5,182 nucleotides of DNA from Thermococcaceae archaeon (GTDB taxonomy: Archaea > Methanobacteriota_B > Thermococci > Thermococcales > Thermococcaceae): positions 1-5,182 of the forward strand of contig JALSON010000029.1 of assembly GCA_026986455.1 (NCBI GenBank). Direction: 5' to 3'. The notes beneath the pieces were generated by a model. The model ran no database searches and was not told the DNA's origin. It was given only the letters and a program-made list of their open reading frames with translations. Both the position numbers and the translations under genes were made by a program. Numbering within the stretch: position 1 is the stretch's first letter; each line of letters begins with the position of its first letter. Shown one piece after another: positions 1 through 5,182 of the stretch.

Positions 1-418
1 CAATGTTGTTTGTTATTGTGCCGTCCCACTTGTGTCTTATGTACAGGGGAGCGACAAAATCGTACCCATCCTCGATCGGCTTTGCGAATTTATATATCCA
101 CTCCGGTGTTATGCTCCTTAAATCGCTGTCAACAAAGACAAGTGCATCAACCCCCTCGTCCCTCGCAACTTCCATGAGCTCCTTCATCGCACTGCCCTTG
201 CCCGGAATTGGCCATTTATAAACAAAACTCCTGACTTCAACACCCTCCGGAACCTTAGCACTAAGCACGGCGTCCCTTGTGCCATCCCTGCTTCCTCCGT
301 CAGCGTTGACCACCAAACCTCCTCCGAAATATCTCTCAAGCCCTTTAGCCGCCTGCTCAACAACAAATGATATCGTGTCCCCGTTGTTATAGCTGGGTAT
401 CCCGACCATCACCTTCAT
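1..418 (-). CDS. GT-A family glycosyltransferase (GT2/GT81-like), N-terminal part, cut by window edge
   Basis: Reading leftward from an ATG at 418-416, 139 codons are open to the window edge. The protein begins MKVMVGIPSYNNGDTI, the usual first beta strand of a GT-A nucleotide-sugar fold. NADGGSRDGT (residues 38-47) is the nucleotide-binding turn, PGKGSAM (72-78) resembles the GKG element of GT81 enzymes, and FVDSD (95-99) carries the metal-binding DXD. The stretch LYIRHKWDGTITNNI (125-139) looks like the conserved acceptor-side region seen in relatives of glucosyl-3-phosphoglycerate synthase. No membrane segment is visible, so the part seen is probably cytoplasmic. An AGAAGGTG ribosome binding site (434-427) sits 9 nt before the start. 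The gene diverges from the oxidoreductase pair. A role in making a compatible solute such as a glycosylglycerate is possible, but protein or lipid glycosylation is equally open. Fold confidence is high; donor and acceptor are unknown. Confidence 0.88.
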   Translation of the reverse strand, partial: MKVMVGIPSYNNGDTISFVVEQAAKGLERYFGGGLVVNADGGSRDGTRDAVLSAKVPEGVEVRSFVYKWPIPGKGSAMKELMEVARDEGVDALVFVDSDLRSITPEWIYKFAKPIEDGYDFVAPLYIRHKWDGTITNNI

Positions 419-442
419 ATTTCCACCACCTTCTAAATATAC

Positions 443-459
443 AACCATTCAAAGTGGTT
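443..459. promoter_or_regulatory. Palindromic operator candidate, copy 1
   Basis: AACCATT-CAA-AGTGGTT is an inverted repeat with 7-bp arms (one mismatch) and a 3-bp spacer. It ends 8 bp before the BRE of the rightward promoter and its centre (451) is 23 bp before the TATA start. Copy 2, at 2569-2585, has the same geometry. Over 20 aligned bases (442-461 against 2568-2587) the two copies agree at 16, and the differences fall at the centre. It is probably a dimeric regulator site. A position upstream of BRE/TATA is where archaeal activators of the TrmB type act; that parallel is an inference. Confidence 0.68.
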
Positions 460-467
460 TTATTTTA

Positions 468-482
468 GAAAGGTTTATATAT
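468..482 (+). promoter_or_regulatory. BRE/TATA promoter of the oxidoreductase pair
   Basis: GAAAGG (468-473) is a purine-rich BRE and TTTATATAT (474-482) a near-ideal Thermococcales TATA box. With the usual archaeal distance of about 25 bp from TATA centre to transcription start, the RNA would begin near position 503, giving a leader of only about 10 nt that just contains the ribosome binding site of the ATG at 513. The start site is estimated, not seen. Confidence 0.75.
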
Positions 483-488
483 CTTTTG
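474..488 (-). promoter_or_regulatory. Possible leftward BRE/TATA for the glycosyltransferase, using the same TATA
   Basis: Read on the minus strand, the same AT tract gives CAAAAG (488-483, BRE-like) followed by ATATATAAA (482-474). Transcription would start near 453, inside operator copy 1, with a leader of about 35 nt to the ATG at 418. An alternative weaker leftward box is TAAAATAAAA around 467-458, which would give a start near 437. The sequence cannot decide between them. Confidence 0.35.
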
Positions 489-502
489 TGCCACCCTCTC
501 CG

Positions 503-510
503 GGGGATCC
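503..510 (+). promoter_or_regulatory. Unusual ribosome binding site for the first oxidoreductase
   Basis: GGGGATCC matches GGTGATCC, the 3' half of the archaeal anti-SD complement AGGAGGTGATCC, at 7 of 8 bases. In that register the core ends 7 nt before the ATG at 513, similar to the 6-9 nt seen for the other genes here. It lacks the AGGA half that the other four sites have at least in part. It supports ATG 513 over the in-frame TTG at 486. The site is also part of a perfect 10-bp palindrome, GGGGATCCCC (503-512). Confidence 0.55.
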
Positions 511-512
511 CC

Positions 513-1523
513 ATGGGAAAGCTCGAAGTTGGAATAGTAGGCTGTGGAAACATATTCAACCTGGCCCACAAACCCGCCTTAAAGCACATGGAGTGCATTA
601 AAGTTACGGCCTGTGCCGATATAGATGAAGAGCGGGCCAAAGAAGGTGCAAAGTTTTTCAATGCCAGGGCATTTCAGAGTCTTGATGAGTTTTTTGACCT
701 CGATTTTGATGTTGTTGAAATCCTGACTCCAACATACACTCATGCGGAGATCGCCATAAAGGCCCTGAAGGCAGGGAAGCATGTCATAGTCGAGAAGCCG
801 ATAGCATTGACCACCGAAGAAGCTGAAAGGATGATCAAAACCGCCGAAAAAGAAGGACTCAAGCTCTTCGTCGGCCATGTACGGCGTTTTGACAAGAGAT
901 GGGTTCAGATGAAAGACATCATCAAGAAAAGGAATATACTCCCAATGCATATAAGGAAGACCGAGGTTCAGAACCTCCCCTTCCCCGCGCACTACTGGTA
1001 CTGGGATGAAAGCAAAAGCGGCGGCGTGGCTCTTGATCTTGGGGTGCATGTAACTGACTTCCTGCGCTGGTTCTTTGAAAGCTCACCCATTGAAGTTCTT
1101 GGAGTGGGAAAGGCAATCAAGGAAGAGGCCAAGACCAACAACACCTTCGACCACTTCATCATGATGATAAAATTCGAAGGCGGCAAAACCGGCATAGCCG
1201 AGGTGAGCTGGGCATATCCGTATCCAGCACGCTATGGAGTTTTCTACCATCATGTTGATGTGATCGGCAAAAACGGCAGGATAAGGTACACACCACTCGA
1301 TACACCGGTTGTGGGTGTTGCAAAGGCCAACTTTGAGATGCCGAGGTTCTCCCCGTTGCTCTCAACGTTCCCTGATGCCTTTGAAAGGGAGCTGAGACAC
1401 TTCTTCGACTGTATAAAAAACGACACAGAGCCCGCTGTTACCGCACATGACGCATTGATAGCCCTGAAAATTGCTGAAAAAGCCAAGGAGAGTGCCCGGA
1501 AAGGGGAGGTGGTGAGATTATGA
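513..1523 (+). CDS. Gfo/Idh/MocA family NAD(P)-dependent oxidoreductase (canonical Rossmann motif)
   Basis: The 336-residue protein has the length and order of the Gfo/Idh/MocA family. The N-terminal Rossmann domain starts GIVGCGNI (7-14), giving the G7-x2-G10-x-G12 dinucleotide motif. EKP (94-96) carries the conserved lysine (K95), and SGGVALDLGVHVTD (169-182) carries the Asp175/His179 pair of the active site. The C-terminal part (from about residue 125) is the beta-sheet substrate domain. These enzymes reversibly oxidise a hydroxyl of a sugar, inositol or sugar derivative in the cytoplasm; the substrate is not predictable here. The start at 513 is preferred because it has a ribosome binding site and opens directly into the first beta strand; an in-frame TTG at 486 would begin before the expected transcript. 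The stop overlaps the next gene by ATGA, so translation is probably coupled. No broken motif is visible. Confidence 0.93.
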   Translation: MGKLEVGIVGCGNIFNLAHKPALKHMECIKVTACADIDEERAKEGAKFFNARAFQSLDEFFDLDFDVVEILTPTYTHAEIAIKALKAGKHVIVEKPIALTTEEAERMIKTAEKEGLKLFVGHVRRFDKRWVQMKDIIKKRNILPMHIRKTEVQNLPFPAHYWYWDESKSGGVALDLGVHVTDFLRWFFESSPIEVLGVGKAIKEEAKTNNTFDHFIMMIKFEGGKTGIAEVSWAYPYPARYGVFYHHVDVIGKNGRIRYTPLDTPVVGVAKANFEMPRFSPLLSTFPDAFERELRHFFDCIKNDTEPAVTAHDALIALKIAEKAKESARKGEVVRL

Positions 1524-2533
1524 AGAAGCTCAACTTCGGCATAATAAGCTATGCTCACCCCCACGCAATCAGATATGCCTCAACGATAGCCCAGAGCAGG
1601 AGAGCAAAGCTCCACTCAATATCCGGGGATGGAGCAAACTCAGATGTGGCGAAGGGGGAGGCAAAGAAGTATGGAGCCAAATTCTACAGGAATTATGAGG
1701 ATCTCCTGAAGGACGAAAATGTCGAGGCTGTGTATATTGCCATTGAGACCTACAGACATAAAGAGGTTGCAATCAGGGCCGCAGAGGAGGGGAAGCACAT
1801 ACTCCTCGAAAAGCCCATAGCCCTAACGCTGGATGATGCTGATGAGGTAATAAAGGCCGCGGAAAAGAATGACGTGAAGCTCATGCTGCCCTTCAACCCG
1901 CGCTTCACTGACCCCCTTATAAAAGCCAAGGAGATGGTTGAAGCTGGGGAAATCGGGGCGCTGGAGTATATCCATGCAATCTCCGAAAACGTGAAGCCAC
2001 CCATATTCCTTCAGGGGCTCAATATGGAGTGGTTCCTTGACGTCAGAAAGTCCGGCGGCGGTGGATTCATGGACACCGCACCGCACGGGATAGACTCCCT
2101 CCTCTGGCTGACAAAGAGTCTTCCAAAAAGGGTTTATGCCGACATCGGAGCAAAGATATACGGCTTCCCCGTTGATGATATAGGGACTGCAGTTTTGGAA
2201 TTCAAAAACGGCATCATAGCTGTCCTAACAGCAGGATGGGGGAACCCAAAGGGGTACTCCTACGGGCTTGAGATAAAGTACTACCTCGTCGGAAGGGAGG
2301 GCTTCCTTGATGTCAGAACGGCCTATCCCGATTTTACGGTATATCAGGACAGGGCTGAGAAGATATACTGGGACAGGCCGGATGTAAGGGCAATAGTGGA
2401 GAAATTCGTGATGGCGGTTCTGAAGGACAGGGAAGTCCCGATAAGCGGCGAAGATGCCAAAAAGAACCTCGCCATTATCCTTGCTGCTTACGAATCCTCC
2501 ACTACAGGAAAGAAGGTATCCCTTAGTTTATAA
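1520..2533 (+). CDS. Gfo/Idh/MocA family oxidoreductase with variant dinucleotide motif
   Basis: This 337-residue protein is a second Gfo/Idh/MocA member. EKPIAL (97-102) supplies the conserved lysine K98, and GGGGFMDTAPHGID (179-192) supplies Asp185 and His189 with the same D-x3-H-x3-D spacing as its partner. The N terminus differs: FGIISYAHPHA (6-16) replaces the glycine-rich loop, keeping Gly7 but putting Ser, Tyr and two His where Gly10 and Gly12 stand in the upstream protein. Such His-containing loops occur in a subset of this family, so it is probably functional rather than degenerate. The start has an excellent GGAGGTG site (1505-1511) and overlaps the upstream stop by ATGA. Together the two genes form one unit. 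They could act on successive steps, for example oxidation and a later epimerising reduction, or form a hetero-oligomer; neither is shown by the sequence. Confidence 0.92.
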   Translation: MKKLNFGIISYAHPHAIRYASTIAQSRRAKLHSISGDGANSDVAKGEAKKYGAKFYRNYEDLLKDENVEAVYIAIETYRHKEVAIRAAEEGKHILLEKPIALTLDDADEVIKAAEKNDVKLMLPFNPRFTDPLIKAKEMVEAGEIGALEYIHAISENVKPPIFLQGLNMEWFLDVRKSGGGGFMDTAPHGIDSLLWLTKSLPKRVYADIGAKIYGFPVDDIGTAVLEFKNGIIAVLTAGWGNPKGYSYGLEIKYYLVGREGFLDVRTAYPDFTVYQDRAEKIYWDRPDVRAIVEKFVMAVLKDREVPISGEDAKKNLAIILAAYESSTTGKKVSLSL

Positions 2534-2540
2534 TCGCCTA

Positions 2541-2567
2541 TTTTTTGCCTTTACATTTTTGTAAAAA
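2541..2567 (+). terminator. T-rich terminator after the oxidoreductase pair
   Basis: Just after the TAA at 2531-2533 the coding strand runs T6 (2541-2546), TTT (2550-2552) and T5 (2556-2560). Archaeal transcription ends at such T tracts. A weak 5-bp inverted repeat, TTTAC (2550-2554) with GTAAA (2561-2565), encloses the last tract. The following promoter at 2594-2608 supports a transcript end here. Confidence 0.6.
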
Positions 2568-2568
2568 C

Positions 2569-2585
2569 AACCACTTTCAGTGGTT
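2569..2585. promoter_or_regulatory. Palindromic operator candidate, copy 2 (perfect)
   Basis: AACCACT-TTC-AGTGGTT is a perfect inverted repeat with 7-bp arms and a 3-bp spacer. Its centre (2577) lies 23 bp before the TATA start at 2600 and its right end is 8 bp before the BRE, exactly as for copy 1. I found no third palindromic copy in the window; single AGTGGTT half-sites such as the one near 2027 inside the second oxidoreductase lack a partner arm. Confidence 0.75.
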
Positions 2586-2593
2586 TTGAAACA

Positions 2594-2608
2594 TAAAACT
2601 TATATATA
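2594..2608 (+). promoter_or_regulatory. BRE/TATA promoter of the ABC importer
   Basis: TAAAAC (2594-2599) is the BRE and TTATATATA (2600-2608) the TATA box. The RNA should start near 2630, leaving a leader of about 20 nt that contains the GGAGGTG site of the ATG at 2652. The promoter therefore gives the importer its own transcript, separate from the oxidoreductase pair. Confidence 0.75.
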
Positions 2609-2637
2609 CCTTCTGCATGAAATATGCTTTGACGTAT

Positions 2638-2644
2638 GGAGGTG
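2638..2644 (+). promoter_or_regulatory. Ribosome binding site deciding the binding-protein start
   Basis: GGAGGTG lies 7 nt before the ATG at 2652. It rules in that start against the in-frame GTG at 2580, which lies inside the operator, upstream of the TATA box, and would put 24 residues ahead of the signal peptide. Confidence 0.8.
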
Positions 2645-2651
2645 TCGTTCC

Positions 2652-3995
2652 ATGAACAGGAAGATACTGAGTTTGTTTTTAATTGGAGTGATGGCATTTG
2701 CCGTGGTTGCAAGCGGCTGTATAAGTGGAGGAGGAAGCACCACCACCTCCTCATCTGCACCAAGCACAAGCAGCAGTGCATCATCTACCACCACAAAAAC
2801 CGGTGGTAAAGTTGTCTGGGCATCAACACAGCTGGTGCCCCCTGCAGAGAGAGCCTTTATCCTCAATACAGTACTGCCGGGATTCAAGAAGCAGACCGGG
2901 ATTGATGTGCAGTTTGTCCCGATAAGCTACTTTGATCTGAGCACGAGGCTTGCAGCAGAAGAAAAGAGCGGCAAGGTTACCATAGACCTTATCGGAGATC
3001 TCCATGGAGCTATGGACTATTATCAGTCCCAGGGATGGCTTATGGATCTGAGCAACATGCCCCAGCTCAAGGGCAGAACATTCATATCAACCTTTGAAAA
3101 GTATGCCATGATAAGAGGCACAAAAGCATACATCCCCTGGATGAGTGCCACGTACGTGATGGTTATCAACAAGGAGGCCTTCAAGTACCTGCCAAGCGGG
3201 CTCACGGAGCAGGATGTTATGCAGGGCACAAGCAAGTGGACATATGATGCTCTTCTTGCATGGGCCAAGAACATCTATGAAAAGACGGGTAAAAAGGAGC
3301 TCGGATTCCCGGTTAAGGGTCTCTTCCACAGATTCCTCCATGGTTATCTCTACCCATCCTACACAGGATATGAGGTTAAGAAGTTCGATTCTCCTGAAGC
3401 CATCCAGATGTGGAAGTACCTCAAGAACCTCTGGCAGTATGTGAACCCCTCAAGCACAACATGGGATGAGATGGCAGACCCGCTCCTGAGAGGGGATGTT
3501 TTGATAGCATGGGATCACACAGCAAGAATCAAGGATGCAATAACGAAAGAACCTGACAAGTTTGTAGTTGTCCCAGTGCCAAGAGGGCCGAAAGGCAGGG
3601 GGTTCATATTGGTCGTTGCAGGTCTGGCCATTCCGAAGGGAGCTCCCAACAAGGATGCTGCCTGGAAGCTTATAGACTACCTCACAACACCGAAGGTTCA
3701 GGCAGAAACCCTCGCCCAGACAGGGTTCTTCCCTGTTGTCAAAGAGGCAAGTGAGCAGCTGCCTTCAGGACCTCTCAAGGTGCTCGCGAAGGGTGTTGCG
3801 GCACAGGAATCAACTTCAGATGCGCTTGTGGTGATGATACCCAACCTGGGCAAATACGGAGGCCAATTCGGAGAGCTCTATAAGGAAGCCTTCAGAAGAA
3901 TAGTCCTCCAGGGACAGGACCCAGCAACGGTTACAAAGGACATCGGCGCCCAGCTGGATAAGCTCTTCCAGGAAGCAGGCGTGCCTCTGCCGTGA
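2652..3995 (+). CDS. CUT1-type ABC transporter solute-binding lipoprotein (sugar-binding)
   Basis: The 447-residue protein is an extracytoplasmic solute-binding protein of an ABC sugar importer (COG1653-like). It starts with a basic tip and hydrophobic core (residues 1-20), then ASGC with Cys23 as a probable lipid-anchor site. A Ser/Thr/Gly-rich linker follows (about 25-52), as in many archaeal binding proteins. The mature domain begins at GKVVW (52-56). LPGFKKQTGIDVQFVP and a later DLIGDLHGAMDYYQSQGWL stretch are typical of the periplasmic-binding fold, which normally clamps the ligand between two lobes. Aromatic residues are plentiful, including WMSATYV and WDHTAR, as expected for sugar stacking. 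The permease genes follow directly, so this is the capture subunit outside the membrane. The ligand cannot be told from sequence alone; mono- or oligosaccharide or polyol are all possible. Its own promoter carries the same operator as the oxidoreductase pair. Confidence 0.92.
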   Translation: MNRKILSLFLIGVMAFAVVASGCISGGGSTTTSSSAPSTSSSASSTTTKTGGKVVWASTQLVPPAERAFILNTVLPGFKKQTGIDVQFVPISYFDLSTRLAAEEKSGKVTIDLIGDLHGAMDYYQSQGWLMDLSNMPQLKGRTFISTFEKYAMIRGTKAYIPWMSATYVMVINKEAFKYLPSGLTEQDVMQGTSKWTYDALLAWAKNIYEKTGKKELGFPVKGLFHRFLHGYLYPSYTGYEVKKFDSPEAIQMWKYLKNLWQYVNPSSTTWDEMADPLLRGDVLIAWDHTARIKDAITKEPDKFVVVPVPRGPKGRGFILVVAGLAIPKGAPNKDAAWKLIDYLTTPKVQAETLAQTGFFPVVKEASEQLPSGPLKVLAKGVAAQESTSDALVVMIPNLGKYGGQFGELYKEAFRRIVLQGQDPATVTKDIGAQLDKLFQEAGVPLP

Positions 3996-4029
3996 TTTCT
4001 TATTTTTGTTTTCTTAATCCTTTTTAAGG
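3996..4029 (+). terminator. T-rich gap between binding protein and permease, possible partial terminator
   Basis: The 69-bp gap after the binding-protein stop begins with T-rich sequence, including T5 at 4003-4007, T4 at 4009-4012 and T5 at 4021-4025. The last tract lies in a short inverted repeat, CCTT (4019-4022) with AAGG (4026-4029), followed by four T. No convincing BRE/TATA at the right distance from the permease ATG is seen, so the permeases probably depend on read-through from 2594-2608. Partial termination would yield more binding protein than permease, a common ratio in such operons. This role is inferred. Confidence 0.42.
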
Positions 4030-4064
4030 TTTTGTAGCTTCAAAGCATAAAAGGAGGTCAGGAG

Positions 4065-4937
4065 ATGCAGGGAGGTTATGCCAACAGGGGATTATCGAGA
4101 TATGTGCCTTATCTGTTACTCGCTCCTGCGCTTATATATCTCATGATATTCATAGGGTATCCCATGATTGAGGGTATTAAGCTGGTTTTTTACCAGAATG
4201 GGGGTTTCTCCCTCGAAACTGTTCATCGGGCGATTAACAACTACTATTTCTGGCCTGCTGTAAAGGATACCCTCGGGCTGGCCGCAATCATACTGCCAAC
4301 CCAGCTTTTACTTGCTCTTATCCTTGCCCTGACAGTTAACAAGGTGTTCAAGGGCAGGAATGTGGCCCTGACCCTGCTCTTAATCCCGATGACTTTAAGC
4401 GACATCGCGGCGGGTCTGATCTGGTATTCAATGCTGTCTCCAAGTGGGTTTATGAACAAACTGCTGCTAAACTTGGGACTGATACACGCCCCAATACAGC
4501 TTTTTGGGTATCAGTTTCACACGAGAGAATTTATGGTGATAGTATTCGTGGAGCTGTGGAGGTCAACGGTTACAATTTTCGTCATTGTCCTTGCAGGACT
4601 GCAGATGATAAGTCAGGAGTACCTCGAAGCAGCAGAGGTTTTCGGAGCCGGCTACTGGACAAAACTCAGACGCATAATAATTCCACTCCTGAAACCCAGC
4701 ATTCAGACTGCCCTCCTTCTGAGAACAATCTATGCGTTTAGCATCTTCGGAATTGTGTGGGTGCTCGTTGGAAGGGATGTGCCGGTGCTGGCCGGAGAAG
4801 CATACTATCAGGTAACGCAGATCAAAGATTATGGAGTGGGAGCATTCTACGCCCTGCTGATAGCAGTGATGTCCCTCGCAATAGGTGTCATATACCTGAG
4901 AATAACAAGGGCTGAATATCTGGAGGTGAAAAGATGA
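4065..4937 (+). CDS. ABC sugar transporter permease, MalF/UgpA type
   Basis: This 290-residue membrane protein has about six hydrophobic spans (roughly 13-32, 66-91, 98-121, 155-181, 213-236, 256-279), the usual number for UgpA-like CUT1 permeases without the extra loop of enteric MalF. The cytoplasmic coupling loop has the EAA motif: EYLEAAEVFGAGYW (185-198) followed by RRIIIPLLKPS (202-212), with E188-A189-A190, G194 and P207 in place. This loop docks on the ATPase. The N-terminal YLLLAPALIYLMIF resembles the first span of the family. A GGAGGT site (4053-4058) stands 6 nt before the ATG. The stop overlaps the next gene by ATGA, so both permease chains are probably made in equal amounts. It should pair with the following gene product to form the channel for the upstream binding protein. 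Confidence 0.93.
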   Translation: MQGGYANRGLSRYVPYLLLAPALIYLMIFIGYPMIEGIKLVFYQNGGFSLETVHRAINNYYFWPAVKDTLGLAAIILPTQLLLALILALTVNKVFKGRNVALTLLLIPMTLSDIAAGLIWYSMLSPSGFMNKLLLNLGLIHAPIQLFGYQFHTREFMVIVFVELWRSTVTIFVIVLAGLQMISQEYLEAAEVFGAGYWTKLRRIIIPLLKPSIQTALLLRTIYAFSIFGIVWVLVGRDVPVLAGEAYYQVTQIKDYGVGAFYALLIAVMSLAIGVIYLRITRAEYLEVKR

Positions 4938-5182
4938 ACGACAAAACACTCTACGAACTAAAGAGGATTGGCTTTTATACCCTTGTCTTTGTCATTATAA
5001 TCTGGATGGGGACTCCCCTGATAGTCTCCACCCTTTATGCCTTCGGAACTCCAGATGCATATTACAACCCGCACGAGATAGTTCCCCTGAGTTTCACATT
5101 TAACACAGTGAAAATGCTGCTCTTCACTCTTGGAGGATGGGAAGCCCTGAAAAACAGCATCATCGTGGCAACAATGACCATA
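4934..5182 (+). CDS. ABC sugar transporter permease, MalG type, N-terminal part, cut by window edge
   Basis: Eighty-three codons are open to the window edge. The ATG overlaps the upstream stop and has a GGAGGTGA site (4922-4929). The first membrane span (about 13-36) ends in PLIVSTLYAF, followed by an extracytoplasmic stretch with SFTFNTVKMLLF. WEALKNSIIVATMTI (69-83) is the start of the second span and matches the L-x-N-S-x-x-V-A signature of the MalG/UgpE half of CUT1 importers. The EAA loop lies beyond the window. It is expected to form a heterodimer with the preceding permease. The ATPase gene has not appeared and may follow, or the system may use an ATPase encoded elsewhere. Confidence 0.88.
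   Translation, partial: MNDKTLYELKRIGFYTLVFVIIIWMGTPLIVSTLYAFGTPDAYYNPHEIVPLSFTFNTVKMLLFTLGGWEALKNSIIVATMTI

Noticed and set aside
184..366. Other-frame open frame on the minus strand
   Set aside because: It overlaps the motif-bearing glycosyltransferase frame and has no recognisable features.
486..512. In-frame TTG start giving nine extra residues on the first oxidoreductase
   Set aside because: It directly follows the TATA box, upstream of the expected transcript start, has no ribosome binding site, and adds residues before the first beta strand of the family.
579..1049. 156-codon antisense open frame inside the first oxidoreductase
   Set aside because: It lies opposite a clear family gene and its composition is that of a frame shadow; no ribosome binding site or promoter was noted.
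2580..2651. In-frame GTG start giving 24 extra residues on the binding protein
   Set aside because: It lies within the operator and runs through the TATA box, and would displace the signal peptide; ATG 2652 has a strong GGAGGTG site.
2700..2810. Repetitive Ser/Thr codon stretch as a DNA repeat or frameshift
   Set aside because: It is in frame and is the usual flexible linker after the lipid-anchored Cys of archaeal binding proteins.
4045..4052. CATAAAAG as a TATA box for the permeases
   Set aside because: It is only about 13 bp before the ATG; transcription would start inside the coding region.
4563..4949. 128-codon antisense open frame under the permease
   Set aside because: It is Cys- and His-rich low-quality protein opposite conserved permease sequence, including the EAA loop, so a shadow.

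Overview
The window looks like hyperthermophilic archaeal DNA, most likely from the Thermococcales (Thermococcus, Pyrococcus or Palaeococcus). The grounds are: A/T-rich BRE/TATA promoters of the TTTATATA type a short way upstream of starts, strong GGAGGTG ribosome binding sites, heavy use of AGG/AGA for Arg and ATA for Ile, Lys/Glu-rich proteins, T-rich sequence after stop codons, and a solute-binding protein with a Cys lipobox followed by a Ser/Thr linker. The genus is an inference from style, not from a database match.

Layout. Positions 1-418 (minus strand) hold the N-terminal 139 codons of a GT-A glycosyltransferase, cut by the window edge. Positions 419-512 form a divergent intergenic region with a palindromic operator candidate and a BRE/TATA element. 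Positions 513-1523 and 1520-2533 encode two Gfo/Idh/MocA-type NAD(P)-dependent oxidoreductases joined by an ATGA stop/start overlap. A T-rich probable terminator follows, then a second promoter with a second copy of the same palindrome at the same distance from its TATA box. This promoter drives a CUT1-type ABC sugar importer: lipoprotein solute-binding protein (2652-3995), first permease (4065-4937), and the start of a second permease (4934 to the window edge, again joined by ATGA). No ATPase subunit is visible; it may lie downstream.

How it fits together. The importer would bring a sugar or polyol into the cell, and the two oxidoreductases would oxidise it or interconvert its keto and hydroxy forms. 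The shared operator (AACCAYT-N3-AGTGGTT, centred 23 bp upstream of the TATA start in both promoters) suggests that one regulator controls both units. The palindrome does not match the Thermococcales glycolytic motif recognised by TrmBL1/Tgr as I know it (TATCAC-N5-GTGATA), so a different regulator may be involved. The substrate cannot be read from the sequence. The co-regulated pair of dehydrogenases plus importer, with its unassigned operator, is the most interesting content here. No RNA gene, mobile element or CRISPR array was seen.
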